Source: Larix kaempferi (Eukaryota; Streptophyta; Pinopsida; Pinales; Pinaceae). From it: a DNA stretch of 64,000 nt. The stretch covers positions 17,407,501-17,471,500 of the forward strand of contig BSBM01000307.1 of assembly GCA_027924585.1 (NCBI GenBank). Reading direction: 5' to 3'. Positions 1 through 10,325 of the stretch are shown in pieces (position 1 is the first letter of the stretch; every line of letters starts with the position of its first letter). A program made the translations under genes and the position numbers. The notes beneath the pieces are model-generated. The model did not search any database. It worked only from the letters and a program-made list of their open reading frames with translations, and was not told the DNA's origin.

Positions 1-1105
1 TCAGACCTTTCATTTGGAGCTTTAATGGAGTCTTTATTTGCAGGTGTAAGCTACAGGGCAGCTCATGGTTTCTTCTATTGCAGCTCACTCCTTCAACCAT
101 TTCCGGTTTTGATGGCATATTCTTGATCCTTGAGGGAGGGCGTTTTTGGTGAGCTATTGTACTCTTTGGGGAAGCTTTTAATGCCCCATTTCTTTTGTAA
201 TATGAATTAAATACTCTGTTCTTCATCTCCAAAAAGTTTCAGGTCGAAATTCCAAGTAGAAATGTATAAATCTCATTTTTAGTGGAAGAACAATGCCATT
301 TCCCCACTACCTTGTTGTGAACCAATGTGTTGATGATGATTTCGAATGAATGGATGATTCTCTGATGAATTTGTGATTAATGGACTGCCATGGATGTATT
401 TTACAAGTTTCATGTACTGTACTTGAGCATTTGAAGTATTTTTACTTAGTTTAATTGCACTGGGAGAAGAAATAGTGCCATTTCCCCAAGGGTCGAATTG
501 GTGATTTTTGCAGTTGAATGGGAGAGGGTTGGAACAGATATAATAATCAATTAATGGTGCACATGAGACCTTAATAACATCCTTAATACATTTCCTACCT
601 CTGTTCATAAATTTGAGTGGCTTTGGAGGCATTTGGGAAGCCATTTTCAATACTTACCCCAGGGGGATTTGAACCCCAAATTACTAGTAAAATTGCATAC
701 TTGGTCCAGAATCTTAAGAGAGTTTGCAGAGGTATTTTGGTGGCCATATATCATCCCTGAACATAATATTCAAGTCTTAATATCATTCATACACCTTCCT
801 TGAAGATTTGAATGCATTTGGAGTCAATTCGAGACATAGAGACCAATACTAGTCAAAGGCAAATTACTAGTAAAGTTACCTACATTGACCAGAATTGAAA
901 GAGTATTTGCAGAAGTGTTTTAAAGGTACAAAGGCATCCCTAAAACACATATTTATGTTCTAATATCATTCATATACCTTCTCAGAAGATTTGGGATCAT
1001 TTGGGGCAAATTTGGGACCTAGAGATCGAAACTAGTCAAAGGTCGAACCAAGGAAAAAAGTGGAAAATTGGGCATTTTAATAAAATTTGAAAAAGGGATA
1101 TTACA
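1..1105 (+). repeat. Element A 5' LTR, 3' part only
   Basis: This is the last 1105 bases of a 2026-base LTR; about 920 bases lie left of the window. It ends in TTACA directly before the primer binding site. A 123-codon open frame on the minus strand at 279-650 recurs identically in the other LTR. It is probably a chance frame, since it has no recognisable domain. Confidence 0.93.
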
Positions 1106-1106
1106 G

Positions 1107-1118
1107 TGGTATCAGAGC
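1107..1118 (+). other. Element A primer binding site (tRNA-iMet type)
   Basis: tggtatcagagc begins one base after the LTR end. This is the usual plant retrotransposon sequence complementary to the 3' end of initiator tRNA-Met. Confidence 0.9.
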
Positions 1119-1260
1119 ATGATCTTGGCACCTGATGTGGTATAATATTCATGAGGACAATAATTCAGGTACCACCATTAGATATTGAAACCAAAAGTGC
1201 TTTTGTTGAAGAAAACAAAAAAAAGGGTAGGAGAAGAAGAGCAAATTTTTTGAGGAAACT

Positions 1261-3360
1261 ATGACTAGGGATGAAAAGGGAGCCTCATATGATGGTGAGG
1301 AGCATATAAAAATTATGAAAACAATATTTGAAGATATTACCAAGCAACTTAAGGAAGGATTCGAATTGTTTTCTATCGAACTTGTGGAAAAAATTATTGA
1401 TTTTAAGGAAACCAAGGGGAAAAATGCATCAGCTTGCTTGAAGGAGCAAAAGGAAGAGACATCACAAGATCATGAAGAAGATTCTATTGAAAATATGGAA
1501 GATCATTTTGAGACACCTTCTAGCTTAGACATGAACCAAAGAGCTTCTACTGATGGATGCTTAAACTATGAAGGAGTACCTACTGATGGGTGCTCACACC
1601 TCTATGTTGGTGACATAGAGATCACCTTTGAAAGTATTGCTGCAAGCCCAAGTTCCATTAAGCATGATAATGAATACCTTGTAGCAGTTGAAGAAGAACC
1701 AAGATCAACTTCCCCATCACCACTTGAGCTTCATGAAGTTGGTCCAAGCAAAATTGAAGAAGATGAGAAGGTTCATTTGCAAGAGCCTCATTTTCTTGAA
1801 GGGTCCTTAAAGATGAATGAAAATAAGATCCAAGAGTCCCTCATAATTCTCCATGACACTCAAGCATTGGTGTCAAATTCTTGTTGGAGAGCTACATCAT
1901 TGGAGGAAACATCTTTCCTTGAAGACATGGAGAAGATTCAAAGAGCAATGTGCCATATCAAAGGTAATTTCATGTCTTTGCTTTTTGATAGAAACCATTT
2001 GTTTGAGCTTAATGAATTGTTACATGATGCATATTTGAAGAATAATGAGGATATTCATAAGCTCACAATTCAAAATGAGCAACTTCTTGAAAAGTTGCAA
2101 GATACTTGTTTTTCCTCCTATGTTTCAGATTGTCAAATGGTAGATTGTTTGGAGGATTCTCATGACATGGTGGATCATGAGAAATGTGGGAATTTGAATG
2201 TGCTTAATGTGTTTGAAGATGAACTTGAAGAGATCCAAACACTTGATGTGGTGGAAGAGGAACTTGAATTGTCTCTTGATGAAGGTTATGCAATTTTTAA
2301 AGAAAAGCATGATTCCTCTACATTGGAACCAAACTATGACAAAGAGTTCATACTTTTGAAGGAGCTGCATGATAGTACCCATATGGATCCTTCCCATGAT
2401 GAAACTTCTGTACTTTTTGATCATTTGGGTGATTTGGTTCATTCTCCTACATCCTACAATTCCATGTTTTGCAACATTAGTCTCAATGAAGTATGGGTGA
2501 AAGGGTTCTTTTTGATGGTGCCACATGAGGAGTATGGAACTCCTAGATTTACTTTTTATGATGACATGGTTGGAGCACATTCTTCTTCACATTTGAAGCA
2601 ACATTATTTGTCACTTTGTGATGATGCAAATCTACATGGATGCACCTATGATATGCATTTGAGTCACTTGAAGACTCATGGTTTTTCTTACTCAACACTT
2701 GATTCATTTGATGTTGGACGAACTTCATCCAACACTTGGAAGAATAGATTTATGATTGGCGAACATTTTTGTTGCAAGACACATACTTTGTTATATCTTT
2801 ATGACTCTCACATTCAGGGATGTATGGGTGAGACTTCTTTGAGTCATTTGAAGTCTCCTCGTTTTTTCTGCTCACTATTTGGTTCAGATTTTAGTGGAGA
2901 TTCTTCATTCACTTCTTGGATGAAAGAATACATGGTTGAATATTTTGATGCATATCACATCCTTTTGGAGCAGCATTATAGGACATGGGATCCTCACCTA
3001 TGTCATTGGAGCAGATTTGATTGGTCACTTGAAGCTTGTATGCACTTGGAAAATGGTGGTCTACTTGCTTGGAGGTATAAGCACTTTCATGACTCTTTGA
3101 TGAAGCATATCCTTGATGTACATTTTCATTATGTTGTTATGTACTTTGATGATATATATTTGGTACTCATGATGTTTGGAAGGATGCATACAAGAAAATG
3201 GGATCCAGGAATCCTCTTAACTAATGGTGTGGGTTGGAGAGCACTCTTAATTATTGGGGTGCAATACAAGCAATGGGACCCTGGAATAATTTTTATCTCA
3301 TTGCTTTCAAATTTTTTTTTTGGGAAACAAGCAGTATGGGAGATGGATTTCCCCACTTAA
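1261..3360 (+). CDS. Element A orphan ORF, 699 aa, unknown function
   Basis: A single uninterrupted frame fills most of A's internal region, starting about 140 bases after the primer binding site. I recognise no gag, protease, RT, integrase or zinc-knuckle motif. The N-terminal half is acidic and probably helical (charged stretches around residues 50-90 and 290-360). The C-terminal half, around residues 440-570, holds two imperfect copies of a roughly 55-residue unit, each with LSHLK and then a W-K/M-x-x-F/Y-M ending. A short WDP motif then recurs three times (TWDPHLCHW, KWDPGILL, QWDPGIIF). It keeps an open frame of 2.1 kb in an element with identical LTRs, so it was recently intact. It could be a divergent gag-like or packaging protein, or a captured gene; I cannot tell which. 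Confidence 0.75.
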   Translation: MTRDEKGASYDGEEHIKIMKTIFEDITKQLKEGFELFSIELVEKIIDFKETKGKNASACLKEQKEETSQDHEEDSIENMEDHFETPSSLDMNQRASTDGCLNYEGVPTDGCSHLYVGDIEITFESIAASPSSIKHDNEYLVAVEEEPRSTSPSPLELHEVGPSKIEEDEKVHLQEPHFLEGSLKMNENKIQESLIILHDTQALVSNSCWRATSLEETSFLEDMEKIQRAMCHIKGNFMSLLFDRNHLFELNELLHDAYLKNNEDIHKLTIQNEQLLEKLQDTCFSSYVSDCQMVDCLEDSHDMVDHEKCGNLNVLNVFEDELEEIQTLDVVEEELELSLDEGYAIFKEKHDSSTLEPNYDKEFILLKELHDSTHMDPSHDETSVLFDHLGDLVHSPTSYNSMFCNISLNEVWVKGFFLMVPHEEYGTPRFTFYDDMVGAHSSSHLKQHYLSLCDDANLHGCTYDMHLSHLKTHGFSYSTLDSFDVGRTSSNTWKNRFMIGEHFCCKTHTLLYLYDSHIQGCMGETSLSHLKSPRFFCSLFGSDFSGDSSFTSWMKEYMVEYFDAYHILLEQHYRTWDPHLCHWSRFDWSLEACMHLENGGLLAWRYKHFHDSLMKHILDVHFHYVVMYFDDIYLVLMMFGRMHTRKWDPGILLTNGVGWRALLIIGVQYKQWDPGIIFISLLSNFFFGKQAVWEMDFPT

Positions 3361-3533
3361 TAAAGTTATTTTTATCAGAGTAGTGCAGCAGCAAGCATGG
3401 TGGTTCCTCTCTAAAATCTTCATGGAAACTCAAAGACTCAAGGTTGGGCAATTCAATGGCAACTTCAAAGAATTATACAGAAAGCAGGTTCTTCAACACC
3501 CATGTTTAAAATTGCTTGAGGACAAGCAATATT
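3361..3533 (+). other. Element A 3' untranslated stretch
   Basis: A short region between the ORF stop and the polypurine tract. It ends in a cttgaggacaagcaa-like stretch of the kind often seen just before the polypurine tract of plant LTR elements. I see no separate gene; an open frame at 3320-3664 runs into the LTR and looks incidental. Confidence 0.5.
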
Positions 3534-3545
3534 GGGAAGGGAGGA
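3534..3545 (+). other. Element A polypurine tract
   Basis: gggaagggagga lies two bases before the TGTCATG start of the 3' LTR. This is the expected primer for plus-strand DNA synthesis. Confidence 0.8.
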
Positions 3546-3547
3546 TT

Positions 3548-5573
3548 TGTCATGTCCCAAATTTGGCATTGGGTCACAATGGCCTAATCACATTAGCCCT
3601 ATTCATTAGAGTTTGTCAAATTGATGCTAAAGGTCAAATAATTGCCAAGGAGGAAAATTACTAGTTTCCTAGGTTTGGGGTGGAAGCTTTGGGATTTGGA
3701 ATAATGGGGATAATAAAGGATGTTTGAACATTAGAATGGAATAAATATTTAATAAAGGAGCTAAATAAATATATACAAGTGAAAATCAAAGTGGCATTTC
3801 ATGATGAAGACACATGGAGGAAGTGGGACCCACATATGGCTAGATTTCCCCACTACATTTGGCATCATTCTCTCACCAATTCGAATTCAAGGTGAATGGT
3901 AACATAATTGGGGGAGTCCAAAAGGTATTATTCATTGCATGACTCATCCAAGGTCGAAATATAGAGGAAGAGTAACTCCCATGGAAGAGGAAGAGGCAAT
4001 TTGGAGCTAGTAAGACACTTGGGCTAGATTCCCTAGCTCTATGACAACAATGATGAAGATGCTATGACACCTATGACACAAATCAGACCTGAAGGCTGAC
4101 ATATGACATATATGACATGTCAGGGCTAAAAATAGACTCCAAGAGGGCGCTCAAGGGTGTTAGGGCAGCTAAGATGCTTCCACATGTGATTTGGTGGAAG
4201 TGGGAGACTAGGAATTGTTGTACAAGTGGCATTCTTTGGAATCTCTTCCCAACTTGAGTTGGCATGAGTCTCTTGGAAGGAATTCGACCCATGGAGGACA
4301 TTAGAAGTTTATAAATGTCAATAACAAAGAAGGAAACCAGCTTTTGATCATTTGTAGAATTTGCAATTGCATTTGTGAAGAGGGAGAGCTAGTGGATGAC
4401 TAGTTTCTTGCCTTAGCCAATTTCGAGGGTGAAAGATTCCCATCCAAGTTGGTAATTGGAAAGGCCATTCAGACCTTTCATTTGGAGCTTTAATGGAGTC
4501 TTTATTTGCAGGTGTAAGCTACAGGGCAGCTCATGGTTTCTTCTATTGCAGCTCACTCCTTCAACCATTTCCGGTTTTGATGGCATATTCTTGATCCTTG
4601 AGGGAGGGCGTTTTTGGTGAGCTATTGTACTCTTTGGGGAAGCTTTTAATGCCCCATTTCTTTTGTAATATGAATTAAATACTCTGTTCTTCATCTCCAA
4701 AAAGTTTCAGGTCGAAATTCCAAGTAGAAATGTATAAATCTCATTTTTAGTGGAAGAACAATGCCATTTCCCCACTACCTTGTTGTGAACCAATGTGTTG
4801 ATGATGATTTCGAATGAATGGATGATTCTCTGATGAATTTGTGATTAATGGACTGCCATGGATGTATTTTACAAGTTTCATGTACTGTACTTGAGCATTT
4901 GAAGTATTTTTACTTAGTTTAATTGCACTGGGAGAAGAAATAGTGCCATTTCCCCAAGGGTCGAATTGGTGATTTTTGCAGTTGAATGGGAGAGGGTTGG
5001 AACAGATATAATAATCAATTAATGGTGCACATGAGACCTTAATAACATCCTTAATACATTTCCTACCTCTGTTCATAAATTTGAGTGGCTTTGGAGGCAT
5101 TTGGGAAGCCATTTTCAATACTTACCCCAGGGGGATTTGAACCCCAAATTACTAGTAAAATTGCATACTTGGTCCAGAATCTTAAGAGAGTTTGCAGAGG
5201 TATTTTGGTGGCCATATATCATCCCTGAACATAATATTCAAGTCTTAATATCATTCATACACCTTCCTTGAAGATTTGAATGCATTTGGAGTCAATTCGA
5301 GACATAGAGACCAATACTAGTCAAAGGCAAATTACTAGTAAAGTTACCTACATTGACCAGAATTGAAAGAGTATTTGCAGAAGTGTTTTAAAGGTACAAA
5401 GGCATCCCTAAAACACATATTTATGTTCTAATATCATTCATATACCTTCTCAGAAGATTTGGGATCATTTGGGGCAAATTTGGGACCTAGAGATCGAAAC
5501 TAGTCAAAGGTCGAACCAAGGAAAAAAGTGGAAAATTGGGCATTTTAATAAAATTTGAAAAAGGGATATTACA
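3548..5573 (+). repeat. Element A 3' LTR, complete (2026 bp)
   Basis: It starts TGTCATGTCCC after the polypurine tract and ends GGGATATTACA, giving the usual TG...CA ends. Positions 4469-5573 match 1-1105 base for base as far as I could read. An AT-rich tttataaatg at about 4310 could be the core promoter of this LTR. Identity of the LTRs implies a very recent insertion. Confidence 0.93.
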
Positions 5574-6274
5574 GTCCTTGGACCATATGAGATGTAATTT
5601 TGAGCTAAGTATACCGCAATAGGCGGGTTTTTTGAGTCATTTGGACCGTGTAAGTAGACTTTGGGTCGTTTGTCCAGGAGTCAGTTAGGAAGTTGTTAGT
5701 AAGTGGACAAACATTCTAAAGGCGGAAGCCTATATATAGACATAATATTGTAAGTGTTAAGGAGTCAGTCAGAGGCAGAGAGAAAAGAGAGAGAGTTTTT
5801 GGTATGCTTTTGTGCGGAATTGCTGAAGTATGCGATTTGTAGAGGCATTGTATTGGGTTTTTGCGGTAATAATATGATTTGATGAAACTGTTCCTACGCA
5901 ATCCTGATGTGTCTTCTGTCTTTTGATGATAATGCAATGTTTCTTTGATGCAATGGTCGCTTTACTGTTATAATTTGCCGTAACGATGAATGTTTCCATT
6001 AAATGATGCTATGAGTACAATAATGTTGAAGCGAATATCTAGATTTATTGTTGAATGTTCCAATAAGATTAACTAGTCGATGCCGCAACATCCTCTTTCA
6101 TTCGGCAGAAACATGGTTCCGTATACTCTCCCTTGATCATCTCGGGTGAGACCTCATCTGCTCTGCAGGTGTTGCTGGGAAGGGTAAAACTTGTCTGGGC
6201 CGGTGCTCAGGAAAATCACGATGGGTTGGTGTCGATAGTGATGGGAACCCCTATTGACTAGGTTTGAGTCAACA
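5574..6274 (+). repeat. Element B 5' LTR, right part (split by A)
   Basis: It matches 12912-13611, begins exactly at A's insertion point and ends TTTGAGTCAACA. A TATA box (tatatata, 5731-5738) lies in gcctatatatagacata; the same site is at 13069-13076 in the 3' LTR. The left part of this LTR (about 750 bases by comparison) lies beyond the window. Confidence 0.88.
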
Positions 6275-7480
6275 AATGGTTCCGTTGCACCAAATCCGTT
6301 GAATGGTGGTAGCATGTTGTGGTGTCGCGTTTGTCAAGTATATGGGCACAGCCATGACAACTGCCCATACATGCAGAAAATGGTCACGACCCCGAGGAAC
6401 CTTTACTGTAGATTTTGCAAATCAGTGGGTCATGATGACAAAGATTGTCATGCATATTGGTTGCTACAAGAGAGAATGTGTGATACGTTCTACATAAAGG
6501 ACGACCAACATGCCGTACAAGAGCCGCAGCCGCAGTCGCAGGTAGCCCAGCAACTACCTCAACCGCAGATGCAGTTCGTACCACAGCAGCAGCAACCGCT
6601 ATAGTTCATACCGCAATATGCTCCGATGCAGATGGCTCCACAGTAGCCACAATATGTGCAACAACCGCAGTATGCATAGCAAGGGAAAGGAGTGCCACTG
6701 GCACCAATGCAGCAACAGTTCAACCAACCACAGTACCAACAACAGGGAGGATTCCGAGGAGGATACTGAGGAGGAAGTGGTAGAGGATTTGGTCATGGAG
6801 GAGGACGAGGTGGTCGTTGACCTGTTCAATGCTATCACTATGTGGTATGGGGACACTACCAGCGAGACTGTCCACTACTGCAGAACCAGTGTACGTTCTG
6901 TTTTGTTAATGATCACACGGTTGAGAGTTCTCCATAGTTGATTGCGTGATGGAAAGCAGGAAATACTCCCCAGTTGCAGAACCAGCCCCAGGCATAGTAG
7001 CCTGCTCAAAACCAAGTATAGCAACCAGTGCAGAACCAGCATATGCGGCCTAATTAGAATCAGAACTTGAACCCACCTGGGAATCCGCCACTGAACTAGT
7101 CCCAGGGTGCAAATATTGTGACAATCTCTGCAGAGCCAAGACCGCAAGATGTTTCCGTTACTGTGGTCACTCGCGGAGAAAAGACAACTGGAGAAGAAAG
7201 CTCACTGATCTGATTAGCTAGACAAAAGAAGGTATCATTTGACATTAATGTAGAGCGGGAAGCATTTCTTCAAGCGCATCATGCACTAGAAAATGACCGA
7301 GGCAAAGCTGTTGTGTACGACATTCCCTCTACTTTTGATGCTACTTCGGAGGCTGTCCCGTTGCGGCGGTCCAACACAATTCAAACATTTTTGGAACATT
7401 GTCTATCCCTGGCAAGAGATCCCGATGCTCTTGCTATGATTGAAGCTTTGTTGCGACGACTGGCCTAGGATTACAAGAGC
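6254..7480 (+). pseudogene. Element B gag nucleocapsid-like region, zinc knuckles
   Basis: Reading frame 2 gives two clean CX2CX4HX4C zinc knuckles (CRVCQVYGHSHDNC and CRFCKSVGHDDKDC), a Gln/Pro-rich stretch, a Gly-Arg stretch and two further degenerate knuckles near 6830 and 6890. This is the RNA-binding nucleocapsid type. No capsid domain precedes the knuckles. The frame is closed by many stops: TAG at 6602, 6644 and 6677 each stands where neighbouring codons are CAG, and TGA at 6767 and 6818 fits CGA in an RGG-like run. This suggests methylated-cytosine decay rather than random mutation. A frameshift near 7470-7500 leads into the protease frame. Confidence 0.8.
6277..6291 (+). other. Element B candidate primer binding site
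   Basis: tggttccgttgcacc begins two bases after the 5' LTR end, with the TGG expected of a site pairing to a tRNA CCA end. I did not identify the tRNA. It overlaps the start of the open frame, which leaves no leader. Confidence 0.4.
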
Positions 7481-7521
7481 TCGCGGTTAATTCCCTACAA
7501 CAACGAAAGACGAGTAAGGAG

Positions 7522-7845
7522 ATGCAGATGAATATTCAAATTGGCGACTACGATGTTGATTCGGTTATTCTGTACTGTGGGTTAGATGTCAACATCGTGA
7601 CCAAGCAGGCTTGGAAGAAGATGGGGAGTCCCCCATTGAACTGGTCTCCTGTACAGCTCCAGTTAGCTAATCACGCTAAGGTGACACTGATTGGGAGAGT
7701 TCCACGAATGGTGGTGGACATTGAGGGAATGAAAACATATGCCGACTTTGATGTAATAGAAGTAGTCGAGAGAGGAAGCTCTTATCCAACACTATTGGGG
7801 ATTGGATGGGCTAATGATAGTGGAGCTGTAATCAACTTCAAGTGA
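7522..7845 (+). pseudogene. Element B aspartic protease domain, catalytic Asp lost
   Basis: The 107-residue frame shows the retropepsin pattern with LYCGLDVNIVTKQAW where L-D-x-G-A-D-V-N is expected, then the second-half signature PTLLGIGWANDSGAVINF. The expected catalytic Asp is Tyr here (tac), so this copy would be inactive even without stops. It would cleave the Gag-Pol precursor in an intact element. The frame continues after a TGA into the next segment. Confidence 0.75.
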
Positions 7846-7848
7846 TGG

Positions 7849-8898
7849 ATGATGACTTTTGAAAATTGTGATCTCAGAGTTATCGCCCTGTTGGATCCGG
7901 CTGAAGGACACCACTACATAGAGCCAGTGAAGGACGATGATCCCAGTGGATGGGACCATGCATTCAATATCTCTAAATATTATATCCATCTGACTGCCAA
8001 CGGTGAGCTGGGATGGCGCTGTGACAGCTCTGCGTCTTTCGACTCTGATGATGCGTTAGAATATTGGCAGAACCACTTGCATGAGGTATCGATTCGTAAG
8101 TGCGGATTGATCACACAATAATTGTGTCGTGTCGCAACTGAAATGGTTACGCTACCAATATATGAAGGACTTCCTGGCTTATCCAACTTTCTAACAGATT
8201 TTGGGGAACGAGTTTCCGAACCACAGTGGTTGCTGGCATTGAACAAAGCACTGAAGGCTGCTCCAACACGCTGGTGGGTGACACATAAGGCATCAATTGA
8301 TGGATAGTCGAAATGCAGAATATTGATGATGGTATGCTTTGGCGATACCGATTTTTACCATACTGGGAAGTATGATGGTTGGAACGATCCTGGTGGTCAC
8401 TTGATGGAGTGTCAGTGGTTATGGGTATCGCGACCAAGAGACGAATGGGTCCATGATTTTTACTATACGTTGGATGAGATGCCACGATCATGGTATACTG
8501 TGGCTGAGTTTCGAGGAGCAATTTCTACCTGGATGGAGCTCACAGTGTGTTTTACCCATACATTTAGTTTTGTGGACGCCGATCCAGAGGTCAATAATGG
8601 ATTACAACTCATCCGTAATGTAGTCTTGCAGGGTTTTCCGGTGGCATACCTTGTGGATACGCATACACACTGCCAAATGTAGTCTTTGATGGAGTGCTTC
8701 AATATCACCAGTGGGCCAGAAGATGGCGATGATTCGTGGAATGTCAATATTCCAGAGTCAGAAGGCAGTCGCGATATTGTACCTCCTAACACGCCGAGCG
8801 ATCCAATCAGTCAGCCATTAAAGATCCGCAAGATTAACATTGGGATGAAGGATAGTCCCAGTTTGAGAATGTTGGAGATTATTGGGATGATGAGATGA
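7849..8898 (+). pseudogene. Element B gag/capsid-like segment between protease and RT
   Basis: Frame 1 continues for about 350 codons, with stops near 8119, 8305 and 8680. It contains LPIYEGLPGLSNFL, ALNKALKAAPTRWWVTHK, a KYDGWNDPGGHL stretch, and EWVHDFYYTLDEMPRSWY followed by TWMELTVCFTHTFSF. This Trp- and helix-rich pattern resembles the retrotransposon gag (capsid) family, where 'ARWW..' and 'FxxTLxxxPxxWY' blocks are typical. Its position after protease is not the textbook order. The end of the segment shifts to frame 3 near 8890 to meet RT. Family assignment is from memory and needs a profile search. Confidence 0.55.
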
Positions 8899-8902
8899 TG
8901 AG

Positions 8903-9836
8903 CCGAGGCACCAACTTGCTGCATGAATTCTAGGACTTGTTTCCCACGAAGTTTTCTGACATGAAGGGAAATATGGGCAATCTAGGTGAGATGAAGATCC
9001 CATTAAAACCGGACGCTAAGCCAATCCAGCAGTGACCCTATCCATTGAATCCGTGACATAAGGAGAGGGTCAAGGTAGAATTGGATCGCATGTTGGATGC
9101 CGGTATCATTGAACGAGTCAAGGAGTCGGAACGGATTAGTCCTATGGTGGTACAGGATAAGAAGACTGGCGAGGTGCGCACTTGAGTCGACCTCAGGAAG
9201 CTAAATGATGCATGTTTGCACGATCCATTCCCCACCCCATTTACTGATGAAGTTCTCTAAGGTGTGGGTGGCCAGGAGATGTACTCTTTCATAGACGAGT
9301 TCTTTGGCTACCATCAGATCCGCATTGCAAAAGAATACCGCCACAAGACAACTTTTGTTACTGAATGGGGCTGCTTTCAGTACACTGTGATGCTGTTCGG
9401 TTTGAAGAATGCACCTACAATATTTTCGTGGGTTGTCATTGTTGCAATCAAAGATTTCATTCAGAAGTTTTTATAGGTATACATGGACGATTGGACGGTC
9501 TGTGGTTTGGTCCGCGATCATCTAGCGAATTTGCAGTTGATGTTGGAGCGATGTCGGCAGCATCAGATCTCGTTGAGCCTCAAGAAGTGTATCTTCTATG
9601 CACTGTTTGGCATATTGTTGGGTCATATTGTGTGTAAGCAAGGATTGTTGGTTGATCCAACAAAGATTGTGCTTATTCTGATTTTGACACCGCCGACTAC
9701 TGTTAAGCAGTTACGGGCGACGCTAGGACACACGGGGTATTATCGCAAGGTCATTAGGGGTTATGCTGCGATTACTGCCCCTATGGATAAGTTGTTGAAG
9801 AAGGATACGGTATTCCAGTGGAGCCCTGAATGTTAG
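8903..9836 (+). pseudogene. Element B reverse transcriptase
   Basis: Frame 3 gives VELDRMLDAGIIE, VDLRKLNDACLHDPFPTPFTDE, a degraded SFxDxFxGYHQI block, and the catalytic VYMDDW at about 9480, then LLGHIVCKQGLLVDP and TLGHTGYYRK. This is a complete RT core of Ty3/gypsy type, copying the element RNA into DNA in cytoplasmic particles. Stops at 9033 and 9054 (TGA for CGA), one near 9183 (TGA), one near 9258 (TAA) and a TAG before YMDD break it. Most fit C-to-T change. Confidence 0.9.
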
Positions 9837-10325
9837 GATAGCTTTAAGACACTAAAGACGAAGATGGCTTTAGCGCCGATATTAGTATTTCCTAACTGGA
9901 GTAAGGAGTTCCATGTTCATGTTGATGCCTCATCGATCGCGCTATGAGTAGTGTTGGCCCAGCCCAGAGAGGGGGATCTTGATCACCCCATTTCTTTTGC
10001 CAGCAGAAAGTTGTCATCTGCAGAAAGAAACTACACTACTATGGAGAGGGAAGGTATGGCAATGGTTTACGTGTTACAGAAGTTTCGCCATTACTTACTA
10101 GGAGGCCATTTCAAGATGTTCACAGATCATTCCACATTAAAATACCTGGTCAATAAGCCTGTGTTGGCGGGGAAGATCTGTCGATGGCTACTTTTGTTTC
10201 AGGAGTTTGATTTTGAGGTAATTGTGAAGCCAGGGCGGTTAAATGCTGGCCCGGATCATCTCTCCCAGATCGAAACAGGGGAAGAGCCAGCTAACATTGA
10301 AGATGGGTTGCCTGATGTGCAATAA
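9837..10325 (+). pseudogene. Element B RNase H
   Basis: It continues the RT frame after a TAG. FHVHVDASSIAL carries the first catalytic Asp, the MEREGMAMVYVLQKFRHYL block the Glu and FTDHSTLKYLV the second Asp, followed by the tether WLLLFQEFDFEVIVKPGR and ADxLS-like AGPDHLS. It degrades the RNA template during reverse transcription. One stop is visible near 9945. Confidence 0.88.

Larger units (their letters stand above)
1..5573 (+). mobile_element. Element A: young non-autonomous LTR retrotransposon (5' end outside window)
   Basis: The sequence at 1-1105 recurs at 4469-5573 with a constant offset of 4468 and no difference that I could see, so these are the two LTRs. Between them lie an initiator-Met-type primer binding site, one long ORF and a polypurine tract. 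There is no protease, RT or integrase, so the element must depend on another element's enzymes. The five bases after the 3' LTR (gtcct, 5574-5578) occur at the same point in B's uninterrupted LTR at 12912-12916. A therefore inserted into B's 5' LTR; the left target duplication lies outside the window. Confidence 0.9.

Noticed and set aside
279-650. 123-codon minus-strand open frame, repeated identically at 4747-5118
   Set aside because: It lies inside A's LTRs, so duplication is expected; no domain, and no sign of selection apart from LTR identity.
1107-1118. tRNA-Met-like sequence as a tRNA gene (also 35832-35843)
   Set aside because: Only the 12-base complement of the tRNA 3' end is present, adjacent to LTR ends; these are primer binding sites.
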